From contig JAJLRJ010000002.1 in assembly GCA_024195265.1 (NCBI GenBank), forward strand, positions 3,270,283-3,334,282: DNA of 64,000 nt. The letters are read 5' to 3'. Numbering within the stretch: the stretch's first letter is position 1; each line of letters opens with the position of its first letter. The DNA comes from Dendrophyllia cribrosa. Its lineage: Eukaryota; Cnidaria; Anthozoa; Scleractinia; Dendrophylliidae. Made by a program: the position numbers and the translations under genes. The notes beneath the pieces are model-generated. The model was not told the origin of the DNA. It did not search any database and saw nothing but the letters and a program-made list of their open reading frames with translations. Shown here piece by piece: positions 44,860-57,209 of this stretch.

Positions 44860-47360
44860 TTCGCCAGTAGATTTGATGTATTTTGTAATTGTCAATTTAC
44901 CTAATTCGAAATTGATTGAATTGATGTAATCGATCAAAACCACCATGATCGATTTCATTTTAATGCCAATCTGTGTGTAAGTGCGGGCAGATAGAAAGTG
45001 CAAAATAAAGTTATATTTCTGTTACAACGGAGTGCAAAAATTGTAGTATTCTGTGATCTGGAAAATAACAGAATCCATGTGGTATGCGTTACAGCCTTAT
45101 CTCATCAGGAGCGTGATGCATTACAGTGACAAGTCGTGACCCTTGACCGGCGGTATTATCAGCTTTGTTTACGGCTGTTTTAAACTCAGTCTCAAACTAA
45201 GGCATCACATAGACAATTACAGTGGACTGCGCATTTGAAAGTAACTCGTTCTTTATAAGTGGTAAGAGGATTTTGGAAACAATAAGTACAACCAAGACCT
45301 GAGTTTTTGGCACATATTCGAATGCGTGTCAAATGTCAACAAAATAGCAGAATTCGATGTCGTTTTATGAAGCGCTCGCTTAAAACCCAAACCGATTTTT
45401 ACATCTCGTATAAGAAGAGTGATTAGACACTTTACAACGTTAAAATTAACCTGATTGATGAAGATTGGCCACATATCGAAAAATCAGTTTGTAATTACAT
45501 GGTAAAATTCGTTTTCCAAGACTGTTGTCAAATCTCCATCGTATAATGTGTTTTCTTGCCGTAAAAAAAAATACCTCTAGGACCGAACAACAGGCATAGA
45601 TAAAGTGCCAAATGCCTCTTCTTTCAGTATTTGTTGTCTAATTCCTTTAGCCATAGCTTCTTCTGCCAACGAGAGTACGTTTTTGTTGCTAATTAATTCG
45701 GCCATTTTTGGCCAGCGAGAGCGCGAAATCGATTTTCGCAAATATTTTCAAAATTCGGCCGTATTTAAAAAAAATTAACCTCGAAAGCTTCAAAACCTTG
45801 TTAATACCTCTCTACAAACTCAAAATGAAGGTAACTTGATGTTTGACCGTGGCCGCGATTTTGTGATTTTGCTCGATATTTCTGTGCATTCGCTCTTAAG
45901 TATACAAGTAGTGTAATTGCTGCGGAACGAGCGCAGCGAGTGAGCAGCAACATAATCAGGATTTAAGAGAAATATATGAAAAAAAAATATAAGCCAGGAA
46001 AAATCTCGAATTGATCGCTTTTTACCAGAATTCACTGCGCCACGAACACATTTTGGGCCAGAATGCACTGCGCCACGAACAATAGCCTCGCTTGCTGCTT
46101 GATCAGGCTGTTGGCTGCGAGATTTGTAATATTTTGTTCCAACATGTCCCAAAATTCGGAACTTCGGAACAGAAGTGTCGAAGACTACCGCGAGTTGAGC
46201 GAGGACTGTGACGCATGGTGATAGGACCGTTGGATAGCAAAGATTTTCGAAGATTGTACGGAATAAAAGACAAATTTATTTTGAAATCACTCCGACAGCG
46301 GTCGATGAGACTGAACTGAGCTGAGCGCGTGGGGACGCGAAACCTGAGCTGAGCGCGTGGAGACGCGAACACGATACGGCTAGCTAGTAACGCAACATAC
46401 TCATTATCAACTAGTAGTAATCATAGATTATAGTGCGTCTCCTTATCCCGTGGCACCTCGTCTTAGCCTAGTACCTCAGTTTCATGAATTAATTCAGCTA
46501 CTGTTGAAAAGGGCTATGTCGCGAGATATGTCACGCAGGCAAAAACGTCAGGCCGTCATCAAACAAATTCACGCTATCGCCGTGGAATCGGGCAAAATCC
46601 TGCCGTGCTGTGTACTCCGAAAGGTCTCAGATTTTTCCGACATATAAATAGTATATTTGTCTTGATTTCATTTCGGTTATTTCTCCGATTCTGAAATCAT
46701 ACTCCTCAGTACATGTACCAATACCGGAACCGGAAATGAGAAATTTCGACGTTTAAGTCACGCAACATTCAACGTGAAATTTCGCAAGATTTTTCGGATA
46801 AAATTACAACTACCAATTGCAAGTAAGACACAAGACTGTTGAATGTAATTCCTTTATTAGCTAGACAAATTTTAGTCACAAAACTGCGAAATCTTTAGTC
46901 GCAAATGCGCCCGATACAGGCGCAATTTCGAGCACTGTAAAGTTAAATTATCTGCGTTCGCCTGGCGCGGCCGGTCAGTGAATTATTGCTACAAGAAATA
47001 AGCGAATTGCACCGTACCGTAGAACATCGCGAAGAACGACGTCGGTATTTAGGTGAAAGCTTCCCAAATCAGGCAGAGAACCACAGCAAAATCAAGATAG
47101 AACATTCAAAACATACCAGAACGGCAGCGAGGAAAATCTGTAACTTCTTGCAGTGATTCCAAAGAGACCCAACAACTTACTTGGTCCGGAGAAGAACCTT
47201 CGTCCAATTTTTCCACTGCGTACTTTTACTAGGCATTGAAATATTGAGCCGTACGATTCCAAAATCGGGAAAATATCCGAAACTAAATCAAGACAAATAG
47301 ATTATTCACATGTGACATTTCGGAATCCCAGCTCCCCAGGATGATGCCTGATTTCCACGC
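44860..47360. other. No gene recognised
   Basis: Holds a short direct repeat GAGCTGAGCGCGTGG (about 46315 and 46342) and an (A)n run at 45563. A 65-codon frame at 46450-46647 (basic, SRRQKRQ) ends shortly before a possible donor but has no partner exons. No confident gene. Confidence 0.4.
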
Positions 47361-47550
47361 GATGCTGGATACTATTGTGACGTTTCAAAATGGCGCAGAT
47401 TTGGTACCGACACTTTTCTCGATTCGTTCCGCTTAGCCTAGACGACGCGCTAAGAATGCTGTATACGCTAAGAATGATGGATACTATTGTGACGTTTCAA
47501 AATGGCGCAGATTTGGTACCGACACATTTCTCGATTCGTTCCGCTTAGCC
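47361..47550. repeat. Local tandem duplication (112-bp offset)
   Basis: A segment of about 70 bp, GGATACTATTGTGACG ... GATTCGTTCCGCTTAGCC, occurs at 47367-47438 and 47479-47550 with one or two mismatches. The spacer also repeats CGCTAAGAATG. Confidence 0.85.
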
Positions 47551-47704
47551 GACAAGATTAGGAAGCGTCTCCTTCGTCGACGCAATAATTAACCTAAAAT
47601 TTTCACACCTTCCTCGTGGTGAACGCGTCCTTTGCTCAACAATATTCTACAGACATTGCAAGAACTTGATGCGTGAATTACAAAACAAAATTAGTCTTAT
47701 CAGC

Positions 47705-48050
47705 TGGAGTTTTAATAATAACTTAATAATAACTTTATTTATTTATCCACGGGATCCTTATCACTAAAGAGTGGTCTTCTAAAGAGCCGTGCGCATTAAA
47801 CCTAGTACAAAAAAGCTAAGACTTAAAAATTACAAACATTATTAAAAAAGAAATCCTATAATAAGTACGAAACTAAGTTAAGAAAATTCTAATATACAAT
47901 AGCGGAATAAAAACTATTTAAAGTAGTGGCCTGCTTAGCCTCCGCTGACAGACTGTTCCATGTTACTGCACCCCTATAACGAAAACTTTTCTTGAGGGCC
48001 TCAGGTTATGTTGTGCACCTCGAAGATTTATATGTCTGTGAATGGTATTA
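47705..48050 (-). mobile_element. LINE 3' end (RT C-terminus and tail)
   Basis: Minus strand: KKSFRYRGAVTWNSLSAEAK, then a stop at 47889-47891, is the standard LINE ORF2 C-terminus. It is followed downstream on that strand by a tail ending AATAAAGTTATTATTAAG (about 47705-47740). Truncated at its 5' end. Confidence 0.78.
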
Positions 48051-48180
48051 ACGCTGGCGAGTTTTCGTCGATTCATCCCGGTTACATTTGCTTTGCTTGC
48101 CCTCAATAAACGAAAGAGAAAATTCTGTAATACCAGCAAGACGATAAAACAGCATTATTACAACAAATTTACCGCAGCAA

Positions 48181-49660
48181 TTACTACCTTTTGGATACAC
48201 TAGTAGAGTTCATATTTTATTCCTGTATCCATTTTTCAACTGATAATGTGCTGTATGTTTATATTTTAGTTATATCATGTTCATGTGATTCTAGGACATA
48301 CATAAAAGAGATCGATCGCGATCAAGTGGGGGTGTTAGGATTATCTCATTAATGTATGGTGGGATGCCTGTGTAACTTGTTATGATGCAATAAAAGGTCC
48401 CGGAAGTTGTCTTTCCTCGAGATGAAATGATGGTGTATTTGATGTACAGCCAGTAAGCGCAAATCCGAGTAATCTCCTTCCGTCATGAACGAAACATTTG
48501 ATGCGGCGGGCTAACTACAAGTTCCTAGTTTATTTATAAACGTAGGCCTTAGTGTCTTTATTTATTAACGTAGGCCTTACTTTAGTGTATTGGCCAAGAA
48601 GAAGATCAAAACGACAAACCGAAAATTTTCAGTACATTTCTATAAGATACCGCAAGAAAGAGCCAGAGAGTGGAAATAAAAACTCGTTGTTCAAATCGAA
48701 AATTAAATCAGTTTGAAAATAGGAATCAGAATTCCAATTTTTCATTTTCTTTGAAACTTTAAATAATTGTTTTTCATATTTCTTCGAAATCGAAGTTCGT
48801 TGTTTAATTTTTAATTTTTGTTTTCTTGGAACGTCATCTCTGGTTCCATAAATTAGCAGTTTTAGACAAATATTGACGCAATATTTATCCCAGAGCCCAA
48901 GCACTGTAGATAGACCAAACGGGTTGTTCTCTGGGATCATACAAATTCGGAGGTCCCTTCACAGGCTTTCGGTAAAAACAAAAACGCAATTTGTATTCGA
49001 CAAAGAATCGCTAAACTTAACTCATGATAAGGAAGTCAATTGTCAGGGCTATCGCGTGACATATTTAAATCCTGCCATTGTCATTCGTGTTATGACACTG
49101 ACACTCAGAGTTCGAATAAAAAATATTTGCGTCTGGGATAGCTTTTCCTCGAATTCCTGGAAGAAGCTTTTTGTGTTTATGTCTTTAGTAGGGTTCTAAT
49201 CGGTCTCTTTCACGGTTTGTGCGATAATTTCGTCGAACACCGCAGCTTTAATGCTGGAATATTGATCGTGACAAGTAAATGTGTACAAATTAATCGATTT
49301 CTAAAATTCGCTAGCTTAAATGAAAGCAAACAAGTTGAAGCTACAGATCTTTGTTGATCAAAGGCAGGTAGGAATAACTAAGAATTCGCGTTTATTCACT
49401 GTTCATCGTAGTTATAAGTACAAGTGTATTATGTATATTAGCGATAGCTTGTCTAGCATAATGTCCTCAACATGTAGACGTGCTTCCTTGTGCTTAGAGG
49501 ACTCCTCTGCGACTTCGGACTGAAGCAAAATTTGATAATCATTACAAAATGGCATACCTGCCTTTCTACGATGTTACTTTCTACTGATTGGAATGGTCTT
49601 GGTCAATGATACGTAATTGCTCTAACTATAACGTATACTCTCTTTGACTTTGAGGTGTTA
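48181..49660. other. No gene recognised
   Basis: A minus-strand frame of 103 codons (48629-48940) is basic and low complexity. A stretch around 48888-48985 resembles 53935-53990 (see findings). No splice-consistent gene. Confidence 0.4.
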
Positions 49661-49663
49661 ATG

Positions 49664-50195
49664 ACGCTGTGGCTAAATGCCCGGCAGCCGGGCACGGTCT
49701 CAAATAGACTAAATGCCCGGCAGTGAGAAATTTTCATAGAATTTTCACTGAAAGGCTCTTTCAAACCTTTTGAGAGTATTCGATGTTCGTTTAGAAATAT
49801 CAAGCGCTTCCAAAAATTATTTTGCTTTTCTAGTTGACGAAATATTCAAGCTTGGGCATACTATAAGATCGCTATGTTCAAGGAGACTGCCGGGCACGGC
49901 CTCAAATAGACTAAATGCCCGGCAGTCAGAAATTTTCACAGAATTTTGACTGAACGTCTCACTCAAACCTCTTAAGAGTATTCAAAGTTCGTTTAGAAAT
50001 GTCAAGCGATTCCCAAAATTATTTGAAAGTATCATCTAAAGTCAACTTCTGTGAAAATTTCTGACTGCCGGGCAGTGCCCGGCAGTCTCCGTAAACATAG
50101 CGATCTTATAGTCTGATCTTATAGTAAATTTCTCACTGCCGGGCATTTAGTCTATTTAAGACCGTGCCCGGCTACCGGGCATTTAGCCACAGCGT
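49664..50195. mobile_element. Complex foldback element (GCCCGGCAG repeats)
   Basis: Outer ends ACGCTGTGGCTAAATGCCCG and its complement, with arms of about 70 bp continuing through CAAATAGACTAAATGCCCGG. In the middle lies a second, diverged inverted pair with the same GACTAAATGCCCGGCAGT words (about 49908 and 50070). The whole thing looks like one copy nested in, or duplicated within, another. Confidence 0.82.
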
Positions 50196-50309
50196 AACAA
50201 AATCGCTGCTGTCTCTATCGGTTTTGAGGTTTTTACGTTATTGAGATAATTTTTTCTACTGTGCTCGGATTGAGAGGTTGTTTTCGCGATTTTTAGCAGT
50301 AGTAATCAT

Positions 50310-51500
50310 GCCATTCTCGTCCCCAGAGCTCCACGGTTTTTTTTTTAATTGCGTCTCGTGTAGCTCTGGTAACGGAAATAAATTTGAATTTTTTGATTGG
50401 CCGTTTAAAAATGAATGCGCAACAAGGTAAAAAATTTTACCCTTCTACGCATAAGGTTTTTCTTCCGGTTGAATTTCATATGTTGACTATGACGACTACA
50501 TCAACAAAACCAACGTTTTAATTTCAACGCATTCAACTACCAATGTCACCCAGTTTTGTTTGGTTTAGCAGGTAAAGATACGGCTGCTCAATTTCAAAGT
50601 ATAACGGGATCTGATTGTCGCTAAATATGAGCGATTCGTTTCCGAATATAATCAGTATGTCTTGGAAGACGAAGCTGTAAACGGCCACGAATATTAAAGA
50701 AGTATGTTGCTTGCTACAGGGACGAGTAAAGAGAGGCAGAAATCCCGAAGAAAGCCCAAGGGTGAAAAGAAATATTACCACTACGTTACCCATTTTAAAT
50801 AACAACAACACAACAACGCTATCAGCACTCTCGTATTAAGCAAGTTATATTTTCTTTATTAAATATTACTCTTTGCTACAACTTGAAATACAAATCTAGG
50901 GAAACGAAGGTCACTTGAAGCCCAATTAAAATAACATGAAACGAATGCAAAACAATAATTCCTCGATATTTCTTACCACTGTTCGATGAAATAAGCCTAA
51001 TCAATGACCACAGCGTGTCCATCAACAAACTCAGCTGTCCCATCAACTGATTTGGTGAGATATGATAGCGTTCAGTGGCGAAACATGATAATTACACAGC
51101 TCCCAAACGAAAGAAATCGGTTGACTTATCGAGGATTTTCTAAAACCAGTAGGCAAAATACAAAGACAATATTTCTTCTTAATAACAGCAGCACGTAAAG
51201 CTTTTCTTCTTTCTTTTTCAGCGCGATGTTTTCCTGTAGTTGTACAGTCCTTTCGAACGCCATTTCCACACACACAACATTCTCGTCTCCAGAGCTCAAC
51301 CAAACGAAACGAGAGCTCTGGGGACGAGAATGCACACACGAAAGGTTTTCTGGTACTGAGCAAGCGCAATAGTACATTAATGCATTAGGCATGCGCTAAC
51401 GGATGTCGTGGATTTTACGACATCCGGAAGGCTTTGGTCCCAGAGCCTTCGTTTTTTCCGCTGACCAAATGAAACGAGGGCTCTGGGGACGAGAATGTAA
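50310..51500. repeat. CATTCTCGTCCCCAGAGC repeat ends
   Basis: The 20-mer-like word CATTCTCGTCCCCAGAGCTC occurs at about 50313 and 51281 and, inverted (GCTCTGGGGACGAGAATG), at about 51315 and 51480. The pair at 51281-51334 faces itself across about 15 bp. These are ends of one transposon family. Which ends pair is unclear. Confidence 0.7.
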
Positions 51501-51761
51501 TCATACGATTTCGAGTTCAATTTGTATTTAAAAAGCCATCGTTTTTTCCTAATCTGAATTGCTGTCGATAACATTGAATCGACGACCTTTGAAAGGCTTC
51601 ACACTTAAATGACTGGTCTTGAATTGAAGACTTTGATCTCTTGTAGTTAAATGAATTGAAATTTAACAGTATTTGAAAGTGTTCAACAGTTTTGCTCTTG
51701 GCTGTCATAATTGTTGCAGAACTTTGGTTGAAGCCAAACGTTGATTAAGCGGTTTCAATTG

Positions 51762-51782
51762 GCACCCCCCCCCCCCCCCCCC
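51762..51782. repeat. Poly-C tract
   Basis: About 20 consecutive C residues, flanked by no recognisable repeat unit. Length is likely variable or uncertain. Confidence 0.8.
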
Positions 51783-51825
51783 AACCGTATAAGTTAGCGT
51801 GTACGTCCGAGGGTCAAAGGATAAG

Positions 51826-53690
51826 TATACTTTTTGTATACCCTATTTTCTACAAAAGGTGTACTCCTCGAGTATTTTTTTGTATAGTTTTAGCTCTTCT
51901 CAAAATTTTCATGAAGTATACTTTTTGTATAGTAAAAGAATACTCTAAGTAGGCACAAACAAAGCATAAAAAGTATACATAAACAGTATACAATACCTGA
52001 AATCTTTTTGCTACAAGAAATTGTATACTTTTTGTAGACAAAAGAGAAAATATACATTAAGTACAACAGAAGTAAAATTTCTGTATAAAATGTTTTAGTA
52101 GTGACCTTGTTTACATATAAGCAGTCATATTCAATCGGTGTTTATGAGATCCATGGAATTATCAAAGCATGCTATTGTTTATTGTTACTTTAGTTTCTCA
52201 ATTTTTTTTTAAAGCAACATGATCACTGACCTTTCAATGGCTCTCGGTAAAATTTCTTAAGACTTTAGAAAGCACATGTTATACTGGAACAACAACAAAA
52301 CTTTATTGTACCCAGAAATATTTAAAATAAAATAAATTACAAGAGATAATAGATAATTAAATATAAATATAATAATTAAAGGGCACCGGCACTGGATTAG
52401 ATAAAGTAAATTAAATGTTTGCAGCGGAGGTACAATATGGAGAGTATATACTAACATATACACCAACTATCATACACACAAACATAACATAAGCAATAAG
52501 TAAAATAATCTTGGAAAGTTGAACCTAACTACAGAGAATATGATGCAATATTTTAAGTTAAACCTAGCTACGAAAAGCATCATCAATATAATGAATGTTC
52601 CTTTCGACTTAATTTAAATTTTGAAAAAGAAGCAGTTTTAATCTGTTCTTTAATTGAATTCCAGATCATAGGCACCAGAAATCTTATATTAAATTTACCA
52701 TAGTTAGTTCTAACTCTGGGATGATATGATTGTTTCGCTGCAGATCTTGTATTATATTGATGAATCTCGCTCACTCCAGAAAAGAACGTATCAAAAACAA
52801 GAGGTAATAATCTATTTTTAAATCTATACATAAATAGTGCAATATGATAGGAGACTAGGTGATGTAGTTTAATAATATTTAATATTTTGAATAGAGGACT
52901 TGAGTGCTCATCGAATTTTGAAAATGTCATGAGGCGCAATATATAATGCGTTTTTCTGTAAAACAAATAGAGGTGGAACCTGAATGCTGCTTTGTACGTT
53001 TGTAATCCACTGACCAGGGAGCATTTCTAACGTGTTCAACGTATTTATTACATCAAGATCTGATCATATAGTTTAATACATGTAGCATATAACAGTGACA
53101 ACGATGGTATTGCAAAATGTTTAATTACACTGTATATTTGTTTTTGATCCAAATAAATATCTTACTTTTCACAAAGTCACTAAAATTCACCTTACATCAT
53201 TGAAGGAGTAATAATTGCCTGTTTTGTTTTGCTCGCATGCATACTCACAATGTTTGATTCTTAAATTATTAGCCATTCCATTCTGTCCAATTAAACTGAG
53301 CTACATCATTAAATATCAGATACACCATTAATTATCAGTGACATATATTATAACATGTATCCCTTTTGTCAATTTAACATGAAAAGGCCTTACCGTGATG
53401 TGAAAAAAAAACATTATAAAAAATTAGATTAAGTTATCATAATGACAGAATTGTACATATATTTTCAACAGAAAATTTGCTTTGAATTTATACACAGTAT
53501 AAAATTGTCATGAAGAAAACAAACTGTCAGAAGTAGTCCAATTATACAATACATTCTTGCAAAAATAATCATATTTATTATTGCTTTTATTAAATTATTT
53601 GAAGGTATACAAAAGGTATACTCAGAACTAAATAGCTGGTTCAAGTGTAGAGTTGGTGTATACTCATGGTATACCAAAAACTATAGTACT
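51826..53690. mobile_element. Possible GTATAC-ended element with LINE inside
   Basis: Left end AAGTATACTTTTTGTATACC and right end GGTATACCAAAAACTATAGT are roughly inverted. Palindromic GTATAC words recur in the first 250 and last 100 bp. A minus-strand LINE tail occupies the middle. The boundaries are tentative. Confidence 0.4.
52287..52966 (-). mobile_element. LINE 3' end (RT C-terminus and tail)
   Basis: The minus-strand frame 52966-52583 contains MYRFKNRLLP, YNTRSAAKQSYHPRVRTNYG and FLVPMIWNSIKEQI, the C-terminal region of LINE ORF2. It is followed by an AT-rich 3' tail to about 52287 (ATAAAGTTTTGTTGTTG on that strand). The frame is intact for 127 codons but 5'-truncated. Confidence 0.8.
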
Positions 53691-53985
53691 TATGACACAT
53701 GATTTTGTAAGCGATATTTGCTTGGTGAGAATCAAATCAAATAGCCGTCTGGACCTACCCGATTCTCTCTATATATGCTCGTCAAAAACGGAAAGAGAAG
53801 AAGAGGGAAAATTTCCATTTGATAGTGTAGACCCGCTTACTAAACGTCGCCGGGAGGGAGCCTCGCATGCTTGGATAGCAAATAAGTCTTTTCAAACCGT
53901 ATCTGGAATAGGAAAGAGACAACGGAAAAGCTTCAGCATAGACCAAATTGGTTCAAATTCGGAGATTACTTCAGGCTTTCGGTAA
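53653..53985 (+). CDS. Hypothetical open frame, basic C-terminal tail
   Basis: 110 codons ending TSGFR-stop. The last 60 residues are rich in K, R and S (KRRREGASHAW, GKRQRKSFSIDQIG) and look more protein-like than neighbouring frames. Its start overlaps repeat sequence and no upstream exon could be joined, so it may be a terminal exon fragment or chance. Confidence 0.22.
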   Translation: MVYTHGIPKTIVLMTHDFVSDICLVRIKSNSRLDLPDSLYICSSKTEREEEGKFPFDSVDPLTKRRREGASHAWIANKSFQTVSGIGKRQRKSFSIDQIGSNSEITSGFR

Positions 53986-54595
53986 AAGAGCGCAAACGCG
54001 AAAGTTATGTTGAAGGTATAACTTAAATCACAGCAGTAATCTCTTTCCCAATTAGACCGTTTTCGTTTTTGTCAGCATAATCAACTCGGCCCTACTTTCG
54101 GGGAAGGAACGAGTCTGCATATGAAGTCTTTTCATATTTGAAACTTGTCTAGTTATCTGTAGTACACTTTTCCTGTTTTTGTGATTTCTTGACCGTTGGC
54201 ATCCATGCTTCAGGAATTTCGATTCCATTAGTCCTGTTGATGTTGCCAGGGTGAAGAACAGTACTACAGCGGACCACGGAGTAAATAGCTCCTCACTGAA
54301 ATAATCATAGCTAATCAGTCGATAACAGGCGATAATCGTTTTACTAATGGTGACGCGTAATTAGTCGATCTCATCGCCTGTAAAGGACTTACATTAAACG
54401 GTCGAAACATCGCAATTTATAATACACTTTATTATAGTGCTAATACCACGATGAACAATAGCTAACTCTTTCAAGATATAAATCGATAGTTCATTTGCCC
54501 GACATGTTCTTACTTTGTTTGTTTGCTTTTTTGAAAATATGATAAAAATGTACACCACAGATGATGCGAGGGATTTGAGTTAGCAAATGTAAAGT

Positions 54596-55209
54596 ATGGC
54601 GGGAATTAACTGGAGCTTTGCCCCTCTTAAACTGAGCAAAAGACTTATTAACAACGAGAAGGAAGCAAACAAGGCTTTGCTGGAAATGAAGCAACAGCTT
54701 GAGCAACGCAGGACGGATTTTCAAACTGAAAAAGATGCCATTGATGGAAAACAAAAACGGCAACAAAAATGGTTTCAACAGGAACTGAGCACCTTAGCTG
54801 ACATACATCACCAAAATAACTTGCTGTTAACTGATATTATGCGACTGCGTGATGAAGAGCAGAAGGTTCTCTCTTCTTTAGGAGAACATAAAGTAAGTCT
54901 CGGCAAACAGCTATTTGTTTTATATCTATATCCGCAATTTTTTTTTACTTCTATCCTACTTGCGATTACTCGAATCAGCACACATATTAAAAAGTATAAT
55001 AACAAACTATATTTATTGTATTTCATGACACCAAGGTAGCGTAGTTAATTAAATGTATAATTAGGCAGCGATATTTAGCTTTTTACCATATATTGTTTTG
55101 TTGTTTGTAAAATGTATTTATTTCTTTTTTAACAGGGCCGTTCTGAAAACCACGTTCGTGACGAACGCACCTTCTATAAAGATTATTATTGTAATTATTA
55201 TTATTATTA

Positions 55210-55248
<39 letters not shown>

Positions 55249-56895
55249 TATTATGAAGGTAGTATTTCTTAGGGGGGTGTTTACATGACACCGGGGCGAC
55301 TTTCGCGCCGGGGCGAGTTCACTCCGGTTCCCTCTTATGGCTCTACATTTGTTTACATGAGTGGTGGTATCATGTAAACAAATGTAGAGCCATAAGAGGG
55401 AACCGGAGTGAACTCGCCCCGCGCGAAAGTCGCCCCGGTGTCATGTAAACACCCCCTTATGCCGAAATAGTGTCGCGTCTCAGCCTACAGCCTAATGTTG
55501 TTTTACATCGTGTATCTGCAGGTTTTTAATTCTATCTTTTTTATTCTAAGATATTGCAATTACTTGATGTTTATATTTTATTGCTCAGCACACTTTACGA
55601 AGTACGAAAACAATATTCCTTATGTCTCACGTTAGTTCACGTTCCAACACTGTTTTATTAATCAAATATATTTTCAGAACAAAATGACACAACCTTCGGT
55701 GAAAACAGAAGGAAACGACTTGCTCACAAAGAAATCAACGACATCATTTGGAAGTGTACAAACAGAAGTTAAAAGAAGCCAGGTTAATGAACGCTTTTCG
55801 AAGTTAAGTTGTCATTTCCCACCCTCAAAGCATATATTATACAAGTGGCACAACCTATAGAAAATGGGAAAAATTCGAGTCTCAGGGAAACGCAACTATA
55901 CTTGGGAAAACAGGGAACGAGGAGGAATTAAAGTGCTCTCCTGGGCAAAAATAAAAACATATCAGATGGTACCGCTGGTAGTTACCCTGGACTGAACGGT
56001 CCGGACCTATTTTTAGATGGGTAGGCTCAGTCAGACAGGACTAAGGGAACCTGGAGGGAGGTTTCCTACCTGGGGGAGTACAGATCAGGTGGAACCGGGG
56101 CTACTTACCCTGAAATGGATATGTTTTCGCAAGAGCCTCCAATTGCTGGGCTCTACTATGGAGAAAGTGTAGCAGATGGTTGCACTTCACATCTGGCAGA
56201 GCTCACGATGGCTATCAGCTCATACGTGGGACGCTAACTAAAATAATCCAATTATGGTAAGGTTGGAGGGAATAAACGTGGATGATTCGGTACCGAGACC
56301 CTTTATAGAATTAAATAATTATTATAAGGGGAGAAAAAGCATATGCTGAGCATGTCAAAATTGACCATTTTTTAGATCCACTGTGAAAAGTTTCAATTAT
56401 ATTGGACTTTGCTTAGGGAACAGAGATAGAACACGAGAAGCCACTGTGGATTGTACTGCTTGAACTTTGAACGTTATGTACATTCTATTTTAAAACTGCA
56501 GATGTTCCTTGTATGCTCATTGTATGACAAAACAACAATAGTATAGTAACTAAAAAATAAATGCCACAGGCCTCAGTACAGCTATCTGAGTCTGATTGTC
56601 TCAAGAATTATTAACAGCAGTTTGCTTCAAGTTAAGCTTACTCTTAGTAACGGTAAAAAAATTAGGCAGTGGGGTTATTCTGATGACAATTGCTATTTTT
56701 AAAGTAAAAGACTGAAACCATTAGGCTTCGGGTAAAGCAAAGACTGTTGTAATCTATTTTCAGCCTGGAAAGATAACACGACCTTTGAGGAGCACAAAAG
56801 GAAAAGACTTGCTTGCAGAGAAATCAACAGCACCGTCTATTGGAAGTGTGCAAACAGAAGTTAAAAGATACCGTTCCAAGTTAAACTCACCCTTG
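54596..56895 (+). CDS. Coiled-coil protein, 3' incomplete, duplicated exons
   Basis: Exons 54596-54892 (99 codons from ATG), 55678-55782 (35 codons) and 56764-56895 (44 codons), all phase 0 with GT-AG introns. Exon 1 is strongly helical: NNEKEANKALLEMKQQLEQR through IMRLRDEEQKVLSSLGEHK, a predicted coiled coil. Exons 2 and 3 are paralogous: NDLLTKKSTTSFGSVQTEVK versus KDLLAEKSTAPSIGSVQTEV. After exon 3 (SKLNSPL) a good donor follows, but no later exon or stop was found, so the model is incomplete. Family not recognised; no membrane segment or signal peptide. Remnants resembling the end of exon 3 lie at about 56634 and 59063. Confidence 0.6.
55188..55250. repeat. (ATT)n microsatellite
   Basis: About 20 ATT units with few interruptions, in intron 1 of the coiled-coil gene. 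Confidence 0.88.
55272..55456. mobile_element. Perfect-arm foldback MITE (TTA TSD)
   Basis: Arms of about 80 bp, GGGGGGTGTTTACATGACAC ... and exact complement, closing on CATGAGTGGTGGTATCATG. TTA on each side (55269-55271 and 55457-55459) fits a 3-bp Harbinger-type duplication. Arm identity is nearly complete, so the insertion is recent. In intron 1 of the coiled-coil gene. Confidence 0.88.
55800..56760. other. Intron 2 of coiled-coil gene
   Basis: No further exon copy with an intact frame. The segment at 56560-56660 (GCCACAGGCCT ... TCAAGTTAAGCTTACTCTTAG) resembles the end of exon 3 plus flank and is repeated, with an insertion, at 58499-59090. Confidence 0.5.
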
Positions 56896-56944
56896 GTAAG
56901 TACGGTAAAAACAAAAGCAACAAAACGTTAAACAACAAAACATA

Positions 56945-57160
56945 AAACCTAACAAAATAGTATCATCATCATCATCATCGTCATCATCATCAATGTTCCT
57001 TTATCTCCTAAGGGGAGAATAGGGCTGCTTGCAGTTTCCGTAATCCGCTTGATTTTACGGGATGGGGTGATTAGCCCCACGCCAAACCCCCAACCTTGAG
57101 GATCAGGGTTTTCCTTGCCTTAGCAACATTTATTTTATAGTTTACTACACTATTTTTAAC
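56945..57160. repeat. (ATC)n tract and unassigned repeat
   Basis: (CAT)n run at 56964-56992, followed by TTTATCTCCTAAGGGGAG and CCCCAACCTTGAGGATCAGG-like sequence. The latter looks like an old dispersed repeat, but no second copy exists in the window. Confidence 0.5.
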
Positions 57161-57209
57161 AAAATAGTATAGTAAACTAATATATATACATAGGCTTAGC
57201 TTAACAGCG

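Noticed and set aside
50533..50811. Minus-strand secreted or membrane protein of 92 codons
   Set aside because: The hydrophobic start looks like a signal or membrane segment, but it is a single isolated frame, AT-rich, with no partner exons or known motif.
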